This document shows, in pieces, positions 18,984 through 30,258 of a stretch of DNA of 64,000 nt (the stretch's first letter is position 1; every line of letters starts with the position of its first letter). The DNA is from an uncultured Sphingomonadaceae bacterium (GTDB lineage: Bacteria > Pseudomonadota > Alphaproteobacteria > Sphingomonadales > Sphingomonadaceae), in NCBI GenBank assembly GCA_947493195.1, contig CANLQG010000003.1, positions 186,001-250,000 of the forward strand. The letters run 5' to 3'. Both the position numbers and the translations under genes were made by a program. The notes beneath the pieces were generated by a model, which ran no database searches, was not told the origin of the DNA, and saw only the letters and a program-made list of their open reading frames with translations.

Positions 18984-19565
18984 ATGGACGGGAACAATCC
19001 CCATCGCGCTTTCCGGCGCTGGCTGGCACCGATTGCCGCGCTTGCTCTGTTGGGCGGCGGCGGCATGGGCCTTGCGCAGGACGCGCCTGTGACCGCGCCG
19101 TTGAGCACCGATCTCGTGCCTGTCGCCAGGGCGGACCAGCCCGCGTTCCAGCCCAGCGAGCAGGCGCAGTTCGAAACCGCCTTTGCGCGCTTCGATACGC
19201 TGGCAGAGCCTGCCCTGCCCGATCACGCGGTGGACATCACCACCATCGAGTCTGCCGAGCCGAGCGCCACTCCTATCGGTCCCGGCGTTGCCAGCTATTA
19301 CGGTCGCCGTTTTCACGGTCGCCCTACGGCGAGCGGGGAGGCATTCGACATGAACGGGCTTACCGCTGCCCACAAGACGCTGCCCTTCGGCAGCCGCGTG
19401 CGGGTGACGAACCCGCGCAACGGCGCTTCCGTCGTCGTGCGCGTCAACGATCGCGGGCCGTTCACACGGGGTCGGGACATCGACCTCTCGCGCGCCGCGG
19501 CGGAGCAGATCGGCATAGTGCGGTCGGGCCATGGCCGGGTCGAGCTCGAGCTGCTCGACAGCTAA
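18984..19565 (+). CDS. rlpA: RlpA-like double-psi beta-barrel protein
   Basis: A 193-aa protein. Residues 1-32 give a hydrophobic export segment (WLAPIAALALLGGGGMGLAQ), then a linker rich in Pro/Ala. The C-terminal RlpA/DPBB domain (about 98-190) carries PGVASYYGRRFHGRPTASGE, AAHKTLPFGSRVRVTN and VVRVNDRGPFTRGRDIDLS. RlpA proteins act on denuded peptidoglycan glycan strands; no SPOR domain is present here. The key region HGRPTASGE and the Asp in VNDRGPF are intact. Confidence 0.9.
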   Translation: MDGNNPHRAFRRWLAPIAALALLGGGGMGLAQDAPVTAPLSTDLVPVARADQPAFQPSEQAQFETAFARFDTLAEPALPDHAVDITTIESAEPSATPIGPGVASYYGRRFHGRPTASGEAFDMNGLTAAHKTLPFGSRVRVTNPRNGASVVVRVNDRGPFTRGRDIDLSRAAAEQIGIVRSGHGRVELELLDS

Positions 19566-19569
19566 GCAC

Positions 19570-20754
19570 CTAGTCCTCCCGCGCGTTCACCTCTTCCGCG
19601 CGCGCCAGCCACCAGTCGTCCTCCCCGGCCTCGAACGCGCAAAGCCGCTCCGGTTCGGCCCAGCGCCATTCCCTGTCCGACATGCCGCTTTGCGCCTGAG
19701 CGCCGGGCGGCAGCGAGGCCTGCATCGCGGTGAGGCGCTGCTCCAGCGGCACCGGCGGCGTGTCCTGCACCCCCGCTTCGCTGGCGAACCTGGAACACAT
19801 GGAACACTGTCCTGAAGCGAATACCCCGTCGGCTTCGCCCGCCTCCCCCTCGCCCTCGCCCAGCGCCTCTACCGCCTCGTCGAAGTCGTCCTCTCCCAGC
19901 AGCGGCGCGTGGCAATCCTCGCACACCTCCCGCGCCTCGGCCCGCTTGTCGAGCCGCGCCAGGTGGGCGAGCAGCAGGCGGTCGGAATAGCGGGTGCGCG
20001 TGGCCACCTCCTCCCCGTGGTAGAAGACCTTTTCCTCCACCCCGTTCAGCGCGCGGTCGGCCAGCACCTGCTCGGCATGGTCGCGCGCCAGCACCAGCGC
20101 CGCATCCCAGCACTGGCGGAATGGCCACGAAGCCCGCCGCGCGCGGTAGGCCGTCTGCGCAGAGACCTGCACCGCCCGGCACGCGAGCCGCACGTTGCCA
20201 TGCTCCGCCAGCGCCGAGCAGAACGCGGCCTGTTTGTCCGGGGTAAGCAGCGGCGCAGGGCCGGGTTTCGAGGCTTGTTGCGGGGATCGCCCACCCCCGG
20301 CCCCGATACCTGCCCCTGCGGAAGCAGGGGGCTGCGGGAGGGGAGTTTCCGTTGCGCTTGCCTTATCCCCTACCGCTTGCGGGAGGGGAGCGAGACTTTG
20401 CACGGCGCGGACTTGTTTCGGGGCGGGCTTGGTCGCAGCGGGGTGGGCACCTTCCCCCTGCGCCAGCAAGGCCAGGTCCTCCGCCGTATGCGGCAGGCCG
20501 TGGACCATCACCACGGGCGCAGGGTCGGGCGCGGCGGGTGCCCACCCCCGCCCCGCGGCAGAGCGCATCACATACCCCCGCGCCGCCTCTGCTGCGTCGG
20601 AGAGCGCAGGCGCAGGTTCGCGCGGATCGAAGCCACCGGGCTGGCGCCATCGCGGATCGGTGGGAGAGGGAATTTCGCCCGAAAAGCTCTCGGGAATATC
20701 GCCCGATATGTCTTTGGGAAGGGTAAACCGGTCGACAGGCGTGTGGCGGGACAT
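19570..20754 (-). CDS. conserved HTH protein, terminase-small-subunit-like
   Basis: A 394-aa protein starting at ATG 20754 (MSRHTPVDRF), with GGAG eight bases upstream. Residues 1-165 are Pro/Ala/Gly-rich and apparently disordered. The conserved part (about 169-285) starts LLTPDKQAAFCSALAEHGNV and continues ACRAVQVSAQTAYRARRA, a helix-turn-helix like those at the start of phage terminase small subunits, followed by RYSDRLLLAHLARLDKR. Cys pairs (CEDCHAP and QCSMCSRF) could bind zinc. Function unknown. Its C-terminus faces rlpA, four bases from that stop. Confidence 0.68.
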   Translation of the reverse strand: MSRHTPVDRFTLPKDISGDIPESFSGEIPSPTDPRWRQPGGFDPREPAPALSDAAEAARGYVMRSAAGRGWAPAAPDPAPVVMVHGLPHTAEDLALLAQGEGAHPAATKPAPKQVRAVQSLAPLPQAVGDKASATETPLPQPPASAGAGIGAGGGRSPQQASKPGPAPLLTPDKQAAFCSALAEHGNVRLACRAVQVSAQTAYRARRASWPFRQCWDAALVLARDHAEQVLADRALNGVEEKVFYHGEEVATRTRYSDRLLLAHLARLDKRAEAREVCEDCHAPLLGEDDFDEAVEALGEGEGEAGEADGVFASGQCSMCSRFASEAGVQDTPPVPLEQRLTAMQASLPPGAQAQSGMSDREWRWAEPERLCAFEAGEDDWWLARAEEVNARED

Positions 20755-20838
20755 GGGCAGCTCCGTGCGTGGGTCAGGTAAACCGCGAGAGGGAGCCACA
20801 GCGCTGCGCCAGTAGGAAAGCGCCTTCATATCCCCAAC

Positions 20839-20923
20839 CGTCACCCCGGCCCCCGCGCCGGGGTCCCGCTCCTTCCTGGCAAACGCTTGGAATAGCGGGA
20901 CCCCGGATCAAGTCCGGGGTGAC
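20839..20923. repeat. dispersed palindromic element, copy 1
   Basis: Ends CGTCACCCCGG and CCGGGGTGACG are inverted, with further pairing inside (GGGTCCCGC / GCGGGACCCC). It shares its ends and about 80-bp size with the elements at 36832-36908 and 41946-42028. It lies just upstream of the HTH gene start. Confidence 0.85.
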
Positions 20924-21061
20924 GAAGGGATTGTGGCCTGCTGCAAACCGCCGCCCGCCCCCCACCCCCGGCGCACTTAGGAAAAAGCAAGACGTGGACC
21001 ATGCGCGAGGCTGGCGCGTTCCCGTTCCACCACTCTTGCGAAATCCGGACGGACCCCCGCC

Positions 21062-21289
21062 ATGTTCACCCAGCTAAACCCGCCGCTGCCCGTATTCATT
21101 GTCGACAAGGGCAAGGGCCTCGCCATGGGCGTGATCGACTACGGCCCCGAACACCACCTGATCTGGGTGACGGCGCTGGACGACAGCGGCGAAATCTGGT
21201 GCGCGCCCAATCCCAAGGTGCGGATGCAGGGGAATTGGACGATGGGGCGCGGGAAGCCCGAGACCGGGTGTGGTGGGCGTGGGGAGTGA
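21062..21289 (+). CDS. small conserved protein of unknown function
   Basis: A 75-aa protein (MFTQLNPPLPVFIVDKGKGL, then AMGVIDYGPEHHLIWVTALD and DSGEIWCAPNPKVRMQGNWT). Its well-formed beta-rich sequence and codon use indicate a real gene, and I believe similar short proteins occur in related sphingomonads. No catalytic motif or membrane segment is seen. It sits between the HTH gene and the ATPase/PIN cassette. Confidence 0.66.
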   Translation: MFTQLNPPLPVFIVDKGKGLAMGVIDYGPEHHLIWVTALDDSGEIWCAPNPKVRMQGNWTMGRGKPETGCGGRGE

Positions 21290-21334
21290 GGGTTAGCAGC
21301 AGGCTTGCGAAGAGTTTTTGGCAGTACAAAGATT

Positions 21335-21823
21335 CTAGTCACATAGCTCTTCGACCAATATTCCATGGTTAGCCAAGAGGGTCGCGTGAATAGTATAGTC
21401 GCTATCTACCGCGTTGACGACCCTACTCAACGTCTGAGCGTTGATCACACCAGCGAACCATAAGAAGTCATCATTGTCAAAGTCCGAGGTTTGTATGCTC
21501 GACGGTAATGCCAGAGCGCCAGCCTCATCCCTAATTTGTATTCTTTCAGCCCATGCGGAGTAACCTCGCTCGAAAACCGCTCTGAGAAAGGCGTCTCCTA
21601 CTCCGGGTTGGCCAGCGAGATCGCAGTGCGCTCGGTATTTATCAAAATACTCGCTTCCCTCGTCCAAGCCGACGTTGCCTTCTTCAACTGCTCGCATAAG
21701 TCGCTCAGCGCTTGCTAAACGGCAGCAATCGGTGGCCTCAGGGCAGCGTGGATCCTCGCCGCGCGATACACGCGAGAGATCGTTGGCAACTACTAGGACG
21801 TTTTCGTCGAAAATGTCAGCCAC
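21335..21823 (-). CDS. PIN-like nuclease candidate of two-gene cassette
   Basis: A 162-aa protein beginning at GTG 21823 (MADIFDENVLVVAND). The acidic pattern fits a PIN-like fold: D6 at the end of the first strand in FDENVLVVAN; a Cys-containing insertion (CPEATDCCRL); VGLDEGSEYFDKYR (D54); GQPGVGDAFLRAVFERG (D77); and FDNDDFLWFAGV (D116, D118, D119), which resembles the last PIN strand. The start lies within the end of the ATPase gene (8-bp overlap), so the pair is translationally coupled. It is predicted to cut RNA or DNA under control of the ATPase; this is inferred from sequence pattern only. Confidence 0.7.
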   Translation of the reverse strand: MADIFDENVLVVANDLSRVSRGEDPRCPEATDCCRLASAERLMRAVEEGNVGLDEGSEYFDKYRAHCDLAGQPGVGDAFLRAVFERGYSAWAERIQIRDEAGALALPSSIQTSDFDNDDFLWFAGVINAQTLSRVVNAVDSDYTIHATLLANHGILVEELCD

Positions 21824-23189
21824 GCATCGCTGCTCGTTTTTCCGCGGCCGCTTTTTCGCGTGCTAAAATCTCGCCCATCTGGTCACCGAAAAAATCTTTC
21901 GGCCAATTAGTTATGCCTCCGAAAAGATTGACTTCTAATGGCGATATTCGCGAAGACTCATTTTCGTATTCACAAAAATACAAAGCAACGTCGTGCGGGC
22001 TAACTTTACCAAAATTCGTATCTTCTTCTGCAACCCTTCGCATTAAGCGATTCAAAAAGTGCTCGCTGTGAGATTCTACGACAATTTGCAATGATCGTGT
22101 CTTCGATGCCGATATGAACAAATCCGCGAGACCTGCCTGAACACGAGGGTGCAGATGAATCTCAGGCTGCTCAATCAATATCGTTGATCCCTTCGGGGCG
22201 TAATAGAGAAGCGTTATCACAGGGAGAATCTGAGATACGCCGAAGCCTACGTCCGTAATTAATGTTTCGACCGATTTTTCTGTCCTCCGAACCCAGACCC
22301 GAAATAGCCCGGACTCTTTGCCGACTTCTTCAACGCGGAAGTCGGTAATGAGTCCTAGTTCTTTAAGCCACCAAGCAATCATTTCCTCAAAGGACTTTGT
22401 TGGACTTTTATACTTTACGTTACGCCGTTCTTCTGAATCACGCGCGGCAAGAATTGCCTCGATTGTCCTTTCACCGCGTCGCCCAACATCACCTGGAGCG
22501 TTGCCTGACCAAGTGTATTGACGCTTCGGGTCGTCGCGCAATGGCCCCAAGTGGAGGATTTTATCAATCTGACCGACATAGGCATTCTCAAACAAGCCGA
22601 GAAACTGAGTGTTTTGATAAAAGGCTTGAGCCTGATCGGGGAAGGAATAACATTTTGTGGGTTCGGGGAGGTCCCAGGGGCGCCCGGTATTTCGAACGAA
22701 ACGGAATTCGTCATCATTAGAGGAAATTAACTGATACCCTGGCTTATCTTCTCTTTTCGCTATCGCGAATTTGAGCCTGTCAGCTTCGTAGGACAAGGAC
22801 TGCACAGCGACTTGACGCCCTTTGGCTGAGATATCCAGTTCCACAGCCAGCTCTTCAACTATATGCTGCTTGCGCGGACGTTGAAGAACATCAGAAAACG
22901 TAAGTTGACGATCAAGAAGCCATTCCAGCCTCCACGATATATGCTTATTAATATCGTGCTGGTATACTATATCCTTAAATGAACCCAACTCCACGGGAGT
23001 ATTTTGATCACCAAAGTCGATCGTAGCCTGCGTGTTCGAAGAGTCCTTTGTCTGCTTGAGCATCAAAAGAAACTGGATAATACTGCTTTTGCCTGAAGAG
23101 TTGGCGCCAAAAAAAGCAGTTATCGAACCAAAATCGATATCCAAACTTTCCCATGACTTAAAGTTTTCGAGCGCCAGTTGCTTTAGCAT
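21816..23189 (-). CDS. OLD/SMC-type AAA ATPase (AAA_15/DUF3696-like)
   Basis: A 457-aa ATPase of the ABC/SMC-Rad50/OLD class. MLKQLALENFKSWESLDIDF leads to Walker A GANSSGKSS (residues 28-36). DVGFGVSQILPV (about 313-324) is the signature-like motif. STILIEQPEIHLHP (335-348) is Walker B, and VESHSEHF (371-378) is the switch-His region. The C-terminal part (ISPLEVNLFGGITNWPKDFF) resembles DUF3696. No Toprim domain is present, unlike OLD nucleases. The region is clearly AT-richer than its neighbours, which suggests transfer. The start at 23189 has AGGAAC upstream. It probably senses a nucleic-acid or infection cue and controls the PIN-like partner (inference). Confidence 0.85.
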   Translation of the reverse strand: MLKQLALENFKSWESLDIDFGSITAFFGANSSGKSSIIQFLLMLKQTKDSSNTQATIDFGDQNTPVELGSFKDIVYQHDINKHISWRLEWLLDRQLTFSDVLQRPRKQHIVEELAVELDISAKGRQVAVQSLSYEADRLKFAIAKREDKPGYQLISSNDDEFRFVRNTGRPWDLPEPTKCYSFPDQAQAFYQNTQFLGLFENAYVGQIDKILHLGPLRDDPKRQYTWSGNAPGDVGRRGERTIEAILAARDSEERRNVKYKSPTKSFEEMIAWWLKELGLITDFRVEEVGKESGLFRVWVRRTEKSVETLITDVGFGVSQILPVITLLYYAPKGSTILIEQPEIHLHPRVQAGLADLFISASKTRSLQIVVESHSEHFLNRLMRRVAEEDTNFGKVSPHDVALYFCEYENESSRISPLEVNLFGGITNWPKDFFGDQMGEILAREKAAAEKRAAMRG

Positions 23190-23328
23190 TTGTGTTCCTA
23201 GGCATTCTTGAGCTCTCTATACGAAGCTCTTTAACATTCAGCAGAATTGAGGACTCCCGCCCATGGCGACCTTAATGTGTTTCGCTTACCACGCAATCGA
23301 GGTGAAGACCTTTTCCTTTGAATTCCGG

Positions 23329-26235
<2,907 letters not shown>

Positions 26236-26564
26236 AGGCCGTCCAAGTGGGGAGTGGGGGGACAGGAGTCCAGTGGGACCAAGGGCCACGAAGCCACGCG
26301 GCCGGGTGCAATCTCTATGTTCTGTAAACGTTCTCGTTCGTCAAGTTGAATTTCACCCCGTTTCCCGGTCGCCCAAGGTTAATTCTGCACTCACCCATTT
26401 AATCCGCTGACGCACGCTCTTCCGCGTTTTTTGCCGCACAAGGCGCTCTTTTAAATGGGTTTTTCTGTAAGAAAACTCGATCCGCATTAACCAACTTTTA
26501 ACTTTTTGAGCGAAGCTTTTGAGGTGGGAACGCAAATCTTGGGCGGGAATCCAGGAGATGCGAA
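26236..26564. other. AT-rich intergenic region upstream of the adhesin
   Basis: A 329-bp divergent spacer between uvrA and the adhesin gene, noticeably AT-richer than the surroundings. It contains the CtrA-like box at 26487-26502 and a Shine-Dalgarno (AGGAG, about 26550). No coding region is supported; a 60-codon frame on the minus strand has no protein character. Confidence 0.6.
26487..26502 (+). promoter_or_regulatory. candidate CtrA box (TTAA-N7-TTAAC)
   Basis: TTAACCAACTTTTAAC matches the alphaproteobacterial CtrA consensus TTAA-N7-TTAA exactly, 62 bp before the adhesin start. CtrA controls motility, pili and surface structures in many alphaproteobacteria. The site is seen; regulation is inferred. 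Confidence 0.6.
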
Positions 26565-29348
26565 ATGAGGAAGAACAGAAACTATATCGGCCGCACGGCC
26601 TTGGTCAGTTCAATCGCCATTGCCGCTTGCCAGGCACCCTTGCTATCGGCGCCGGTTCAGGCGCAGGCATTGCAACCCGCAGTCGACGTCTGCACGGGGA
26701 TCTCGCTTAATCCCTCTGCTGTCACCGATATCGTCGCTGCAGCAAACGACCCGCTGGTAGGCGGACTCTCCACTCTTACCGACAACATTCTGGAAATCGA
26801 CGCCGTGGTGGGTGCCCTGCCACTGGTTGGCGCCATTTTCGGGCCGGGCGACACGCTGAACATTACCGATCTCGACCTCGAAATCGACGATATCCTGGGC
26901 GACATTGCCGCGGGTGACCAGATCAGCCTTACGGTGCTCGACACGAACGGGAACCTTGTCGCCCCGTCGGACCAGTGCAACCTTACCGCCGACGCCATCA
27001 CCCTGAACGAAGAAGGCGGGATCGCCATTGGCGGAAACCAGATCACCGGCCTGGGCGAGAACGGGATGATAGCAAGTGCCGGCGAGATCGACGCAATCGC
27101 TTTCGGCAATGGAGCCACTACCGCTGCGGGCGCAACCGGAGCGATCGCGATTGGCGAAGGCGCAAGTGTCACGGCGTCCGGAGTGAATTCCGTTGCGCTG
27201 GGTGCGGGTTCCGTCGCCGACCGCGGGCCGCTTGCGGGCTATGCCGCCCCCGGCCTTACGGGCACATTCGATTCTGCTGGAACGGTATCGGTCGGTTCTG
27301 CCGGTGCCCTGCGCCAGATAACCAATGTCGCACCCGGTACCGAGGCCACGGATGCGGCCACGGTGGGACAGGTTCAGGCCGCGCTTGACGCAGTTGCCGC
27401 GCTGGACACCTCGCTCGGAAACGTCGTGGAATATGACGATGCGACGCAGGCAGCCATCACCCTGGGTGGCACCGATGGCACGACGATCGCCAACCTGGCG
27501 GATGGCGAAGTCTCTGCCACTTCGGATCAGGCGGTAAACGGTTCACAGCTTTTCGCTACCAACCAATCTGTCGCCGCTAACGCTGGGGATATCGACGACC
27601 TGCAGACGGATGTTTCCGACCTGCAGACCGATGTGGCGGCGAATACCGGTGACATCGCGGATATTCAGGCCGATGTGGCTGTCAACACCACCGACATTGG
27701 TAACCTGCAGACGGATGTATCCGACCTGCAGGCCGACGTGGCGGCGAATAGCGGTGACATCGCGGATATCCAGGCCGATGTGGCTGTCAACTCCGCCGAT
27801 ATTGCCGATCTTCAGGACACCGCGGTTCAATATGACGATGCCAGCCAGGCCAGCGTGACGCTGGGCGGCACCGATGGTACGACCGTTACCAACGTTGCTG
27901 ATGGCGCATTGAATGCTGGGTCCAGCGACGCGGTGAACGGCTCCCAGCTGTTTGCGACCAACCAGCAGGTGGATGTCAACACGGCAGCAATCCAGGCCAA
28001 CACCGATGCCATCGCCGCAATCAACACGAGCGGCAGCGCGCTGGGCGTCACCTACGACGATGCAACACGCACCTCGATCACGCTGGACGGTGCTGGCGGG
28101 ACTACCATCGCCAATGTCAGCGACGGTGAAGTGAGCGCAACTTCGGACGAGGCCGTGAACGGTAGCCAGCTGTTCGCGACGAACCAGCAGGTGGACGCCA
28201 ACAGCGATGCCATCGACGACCTGGACGGGCGCGTGACAGTGAACGAGGGTGACATCGCGAACCTGGAAACGGCGGTGTCCGACAATTCCACCGACATCGC
28301 CAATCTCGACGGGCGGGTTACCATCGTCGAGGAAGATGTAAGCGATATCGATGCGCGGGTTACCGTCAACGAGGGTGATATTGCCGCTCTCGATACGGCG
28401 GTTACGACCAATACGACCAACATCGCCAACATCGATGATCGGGTAACCGTGGTTGAAGGCGACCTGGTCGATGTGGATGCACGGGTCACCAACAACACCA
28501 CCAATATCGCAAATATCGACGACCGGGTTACCGTGAACGAAGGCAGCATCACCACCATCCAGACGCGGCTGGATAACGTGCCGGTGACCTACGTTGCCAA
28601 CGCCGATCCGTCGGCCCCCAGCGACACGCCGACCAATACGGTGGCATTCGTGGGAGCGACTGCCGATCCGGTACGGGTAACCAACGTCGCTGCCGGCAAT
28701 GTTGCAGCAGGCTCCACCGATGCCGTGAACGGATCGCAGCTTGCTGCAACCAATGCAGCCGTGGCGGATAATCGCGCAGACATCGACCAGAACACGGCCG
28801 ATATCGCGAATATCAACAATAATCTGTCCGGTAGCACGGTGGTGGCGGTGCAATACTCCGATCCCGATAACCCGACGGTCGGCAACGGCGGCACGATTAC
28901 CAACGACGTTACGCTGGTGGGTGCAAACGGCGGCCAGCCCGTGGCCCTGCACAACCTTGCCGCAGGAACGGCTGCAACCGACGCAGTCAACCTGGGACAG
29001 TTGCAGGCGGGGATGGCCGATGTGCTGGCCGATTCCATAAGCTATACCGACCAGCAGTTCGGGCTGCTTTCGGCGCAGATCAACGACATCGCCTTCGACC
29101 TGGAGGAATTCCGTGAAGAAGCCTTCGCGGGCACGGCAGGGGCAATGGCCGTAGCGGGCATTCCCCAGACGATGGAGCCGGGACGCTCCATGTTCGGCGG
29201 CGCCATCGGTCACTATCGCGGCGAAACCGCATTCGCCATCGGAGCCTCGACCACCTTCAACGAAGGCCGGGGTGTGCTGAAAGCCGGTGCGACGTTGGAC
29301 ACGCACGGAAAGGGCGGATTCAGCGCAGGTGCCGGCATCAGCTTCTAG
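26565..29348 (+). CDS. trimeric autotransporter adhesin (YadA/Hia family)
   Basis: A 927-aa surface adhesin. Signal peptide (residues 1-34, ending PVQAQA). An N-terminal region of about 140 aa lacks known repeats. A YadA-like head segment (AIAIGEGASVTASGVNSVAL, about 183-205) follows. Four Hia/neck motifs of the form AVNGSQLFATNQ occur, near nt 27535, 27940, 28155 and 28725. Between them is a coiled-coil stalk of D-I-x-x-L and V-N-x-x-D-I units, including a 35-codon tandem duplication. The last about 90 residues (TDAVNLGQLQAG, then barrel strands to GGFSAGAGISF) form the YadA membrane anchor. The three chains would trimerise in the outer membrane. Start supported by GGAG eight bases upstream. 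Confidence 0.95.
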   Translation: MRKNRNYIGRTALVSSIAIAACQAPLLSAPVQAQALQPAVDVCTGISLNPSAVTDIVAAANDPLVGGLSTLTDNILEIDAVVGALPLVGAIFGPGDTLNITDLDLEIDDILGDIAAGDQISLTVLDTNGNLVAPSDQCNLTADAITLNEEGGIAIGGNQITGLGENGMIASAGEIDAIAFGNGATTAAGATGAIAIGEGASVTASGVNSVALGAGSVADRGPLAGYAAPGLTGTFDSAGTVSVGSAGALRQITNVAPGTEATDAATVGQVQAALDAVAALDTSLGNVVEYDDATQAAITLGGTDGTTIANLADGEVSATSDQAVNGSQLFATNQSVAANAGDIDDLQTDVSDLQTDVAANTGDIADIQADVAVNTTDIGNLQTDVSDLQADVAANSGDIADIQADVAVNSADIADLQDTAVQYDDASQASVTLGGTDGTTVTNVADGALNAGSSDAVNGSQLFATNQQVDVNTAAIQANTDAIAAINTSGSALGVTYDDATRTSITLDGAGGTTIANVSDGEVSATSDEAVNGSQLFATNQQVDANSDAIDDLDGRVTVNEGDIANLETAVSDNSTDIANLDGRVTIVEEDVSDIDARVTVNEGDIAALDTAVTTNTTNIANIDDRVTVVEGDLVDVDARVTNNTTNIANIDDRVTVNEGSITTIQTRLDNVPVTYVANADPSAPSDTPTNTVAFVGATADPVRVTNVAAGNVAAGSTDAVNGSQLAATNAAVADNRADIDQNTADIANINNNLSGSTVVAVQYSDPDNPTVGNGGTITNDVTLVGANGGQPVALHNLAAGTAATDAVNLGQLQAGMADVLADSISYTDQQFGLLSAQINDIAFDLEEFREEAFAGTAGAMAVAGIPQTMEPGRSMFGGAIGHYRGETAFAIGASTTFNEGRGVLKAGATLDTHGKGGFSAGAGISF
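27600..27809 (+). repeat. 105-bp tandem duplication in adhesin stalk
   Basis: Two adjacent 35-codon units (27600-27704 and 27705-27809) beginning CTGCAGACGGATGT encode nearly the same LQTDVSDLQ...DIADIQADVAVN stretch. The near identity at DNA level suggests recent duplication or recombination that alters stalk length. Confidence 0.9.
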
Positions 29349-29389
29349 TGCTTGCCCTGTCGGCCTTTCGGGCCGACCGAATTGATGGA

Positions 29390-29417
29390 GCCGCGACAGC
29401 TACCCTGCTGTCGCGGC
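29390..29417 (+). terminator. hairpin terminator after adhesin
   Basis: The stem GCCGCGACAG / CTGTCGCGGC with an eight-base loop is followed by TTCGTCGTTTC, a moderately T-rich tail. A smaller hairpin (GTCGGCC...GGCCGAC, 29359-29378) lies just upstream. Confidence 0.7.
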
Positions 29418-29520
29418 TTCGTCGTTTCTGCGTAACCGGTCTGCCTTCGCTCCCGTCGACGGAGTTTGCCCCCATATCGCAATGCTGGACGAACCCGCCC
29501 GCGATAACCATGTGCCATGC

Positions 29521-30054
29521 ATGTCGTCGCGCCGCCTTTTCGTTGCCCTTCGTCCGCCCGATCGCGTCGCCGAGGCCTTGCTCGACACGATGGAAGGCCT
29601 GCCCGGCGCACGCTGGCAGGATGCCGACAATCTGCACGTCACCTTGCGCTTTGTGGGAGAGGTCGACCGCCACATGGAATCCGATCTTACCGCCGCATTG
29701 GAAAGCGTGGTGTTTGTCCCCTTCTCCTTGCGCATAACCGGCGTTGGCCATTTCGAGGGAAAGGGCCGCGCCCGGTCGATCTGGGCACGCGTCGCGCCCG
29801 GCGCGGAACTTGACCTGCTACAGATGCGTGTGGAGGTGGCCTGCCGTTGCGCCGGGCTGGCACCTGAGACGCGCAGGTTCACCCCGCACATTACGCTCGC
29901 CCGGTTGAATAGCGGCAGCGCCCCCATCGGCGATTGGCTTCAAGCGAATGGCGCGCTCAGCCTCGGTCCATGGCAAGCCGATGGCTTTTCGCTGTTCGAA
30001 AGCGACCTGACACCCAACGGTGCGCTATATTCGGAAATCATTAAGTTTCAGTGA
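29521..30054 (+). CDS. thpR: RNA 2',3'-cyclic phosphodiesterase / 2'-5' RNA ligase family
   Basis: A 177-aa protein of the 2H phosphoesterase superfamily. It starts MSSRRLFVALRPPDRVAEAL and carries the two HxT motifs, NLHVTLRFVG (about residue 39) and FTPHITLAR (about 120), separated by the usual distance. ThpR hydrolyses 2',3'-cyclic phosphate RNA ends. ATG 29521 is chosen because upstream residues are non-conserved. No operon partner. Confidence 0.93.
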   Translation: MSSRRLFVALRPPDRVAEALLDTMEGLPGARWQDADNLHVTLRFVGEVDRHMESDLTAALESVVFVPFSLRITGVGHFEGKGRARSIWARVAPGAELDLLQMRVEVACRCAGLAPETRRFTPHITLARLNSGSAPIGDWLQANGALSLGPWQADGFSLFESDLTPNGALYSEIIKFQ

Positions 30055-30055
30055 T

Positions 30056-30102
30056 TTGCGCCATTCATTTCGAAAGTTTCGCTGATGGTCATAATGGCGC
30101 AA
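30056..30102. repeat. 10-bp perfect inverted repeat
   Basis: TTGCGCCATT (30056-30065) and AATGGCGCAA (30093-30102) are exact reverse complements, separated by 27 bp, immediately after the thpR stop. No T-tract follows, so it could be an operator or a weak transcription-ending hairpin. Confidence 0.6.
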
Positions 30103-30258
30103 CGCGGTCTTCGACGAATTGCGAAGCGTTGGCCTGATCGGACGAGCCGTGGACCGAAAGGGCCGCCGGTCCGTTGATTGGGTGAAACGATACACGGCAA
30201 CCGCCGCAATTTTCTTTTTACGACCTGCGCCGGTTGCCACAGGCACAACAGGATTCGC

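Noticed and set aside
27600..28560. Regular repeats that could be taken for a CRISPR array
   Set aside because: They are in frame, 105 bp long without unique spacers and encode the adhesin stalk.
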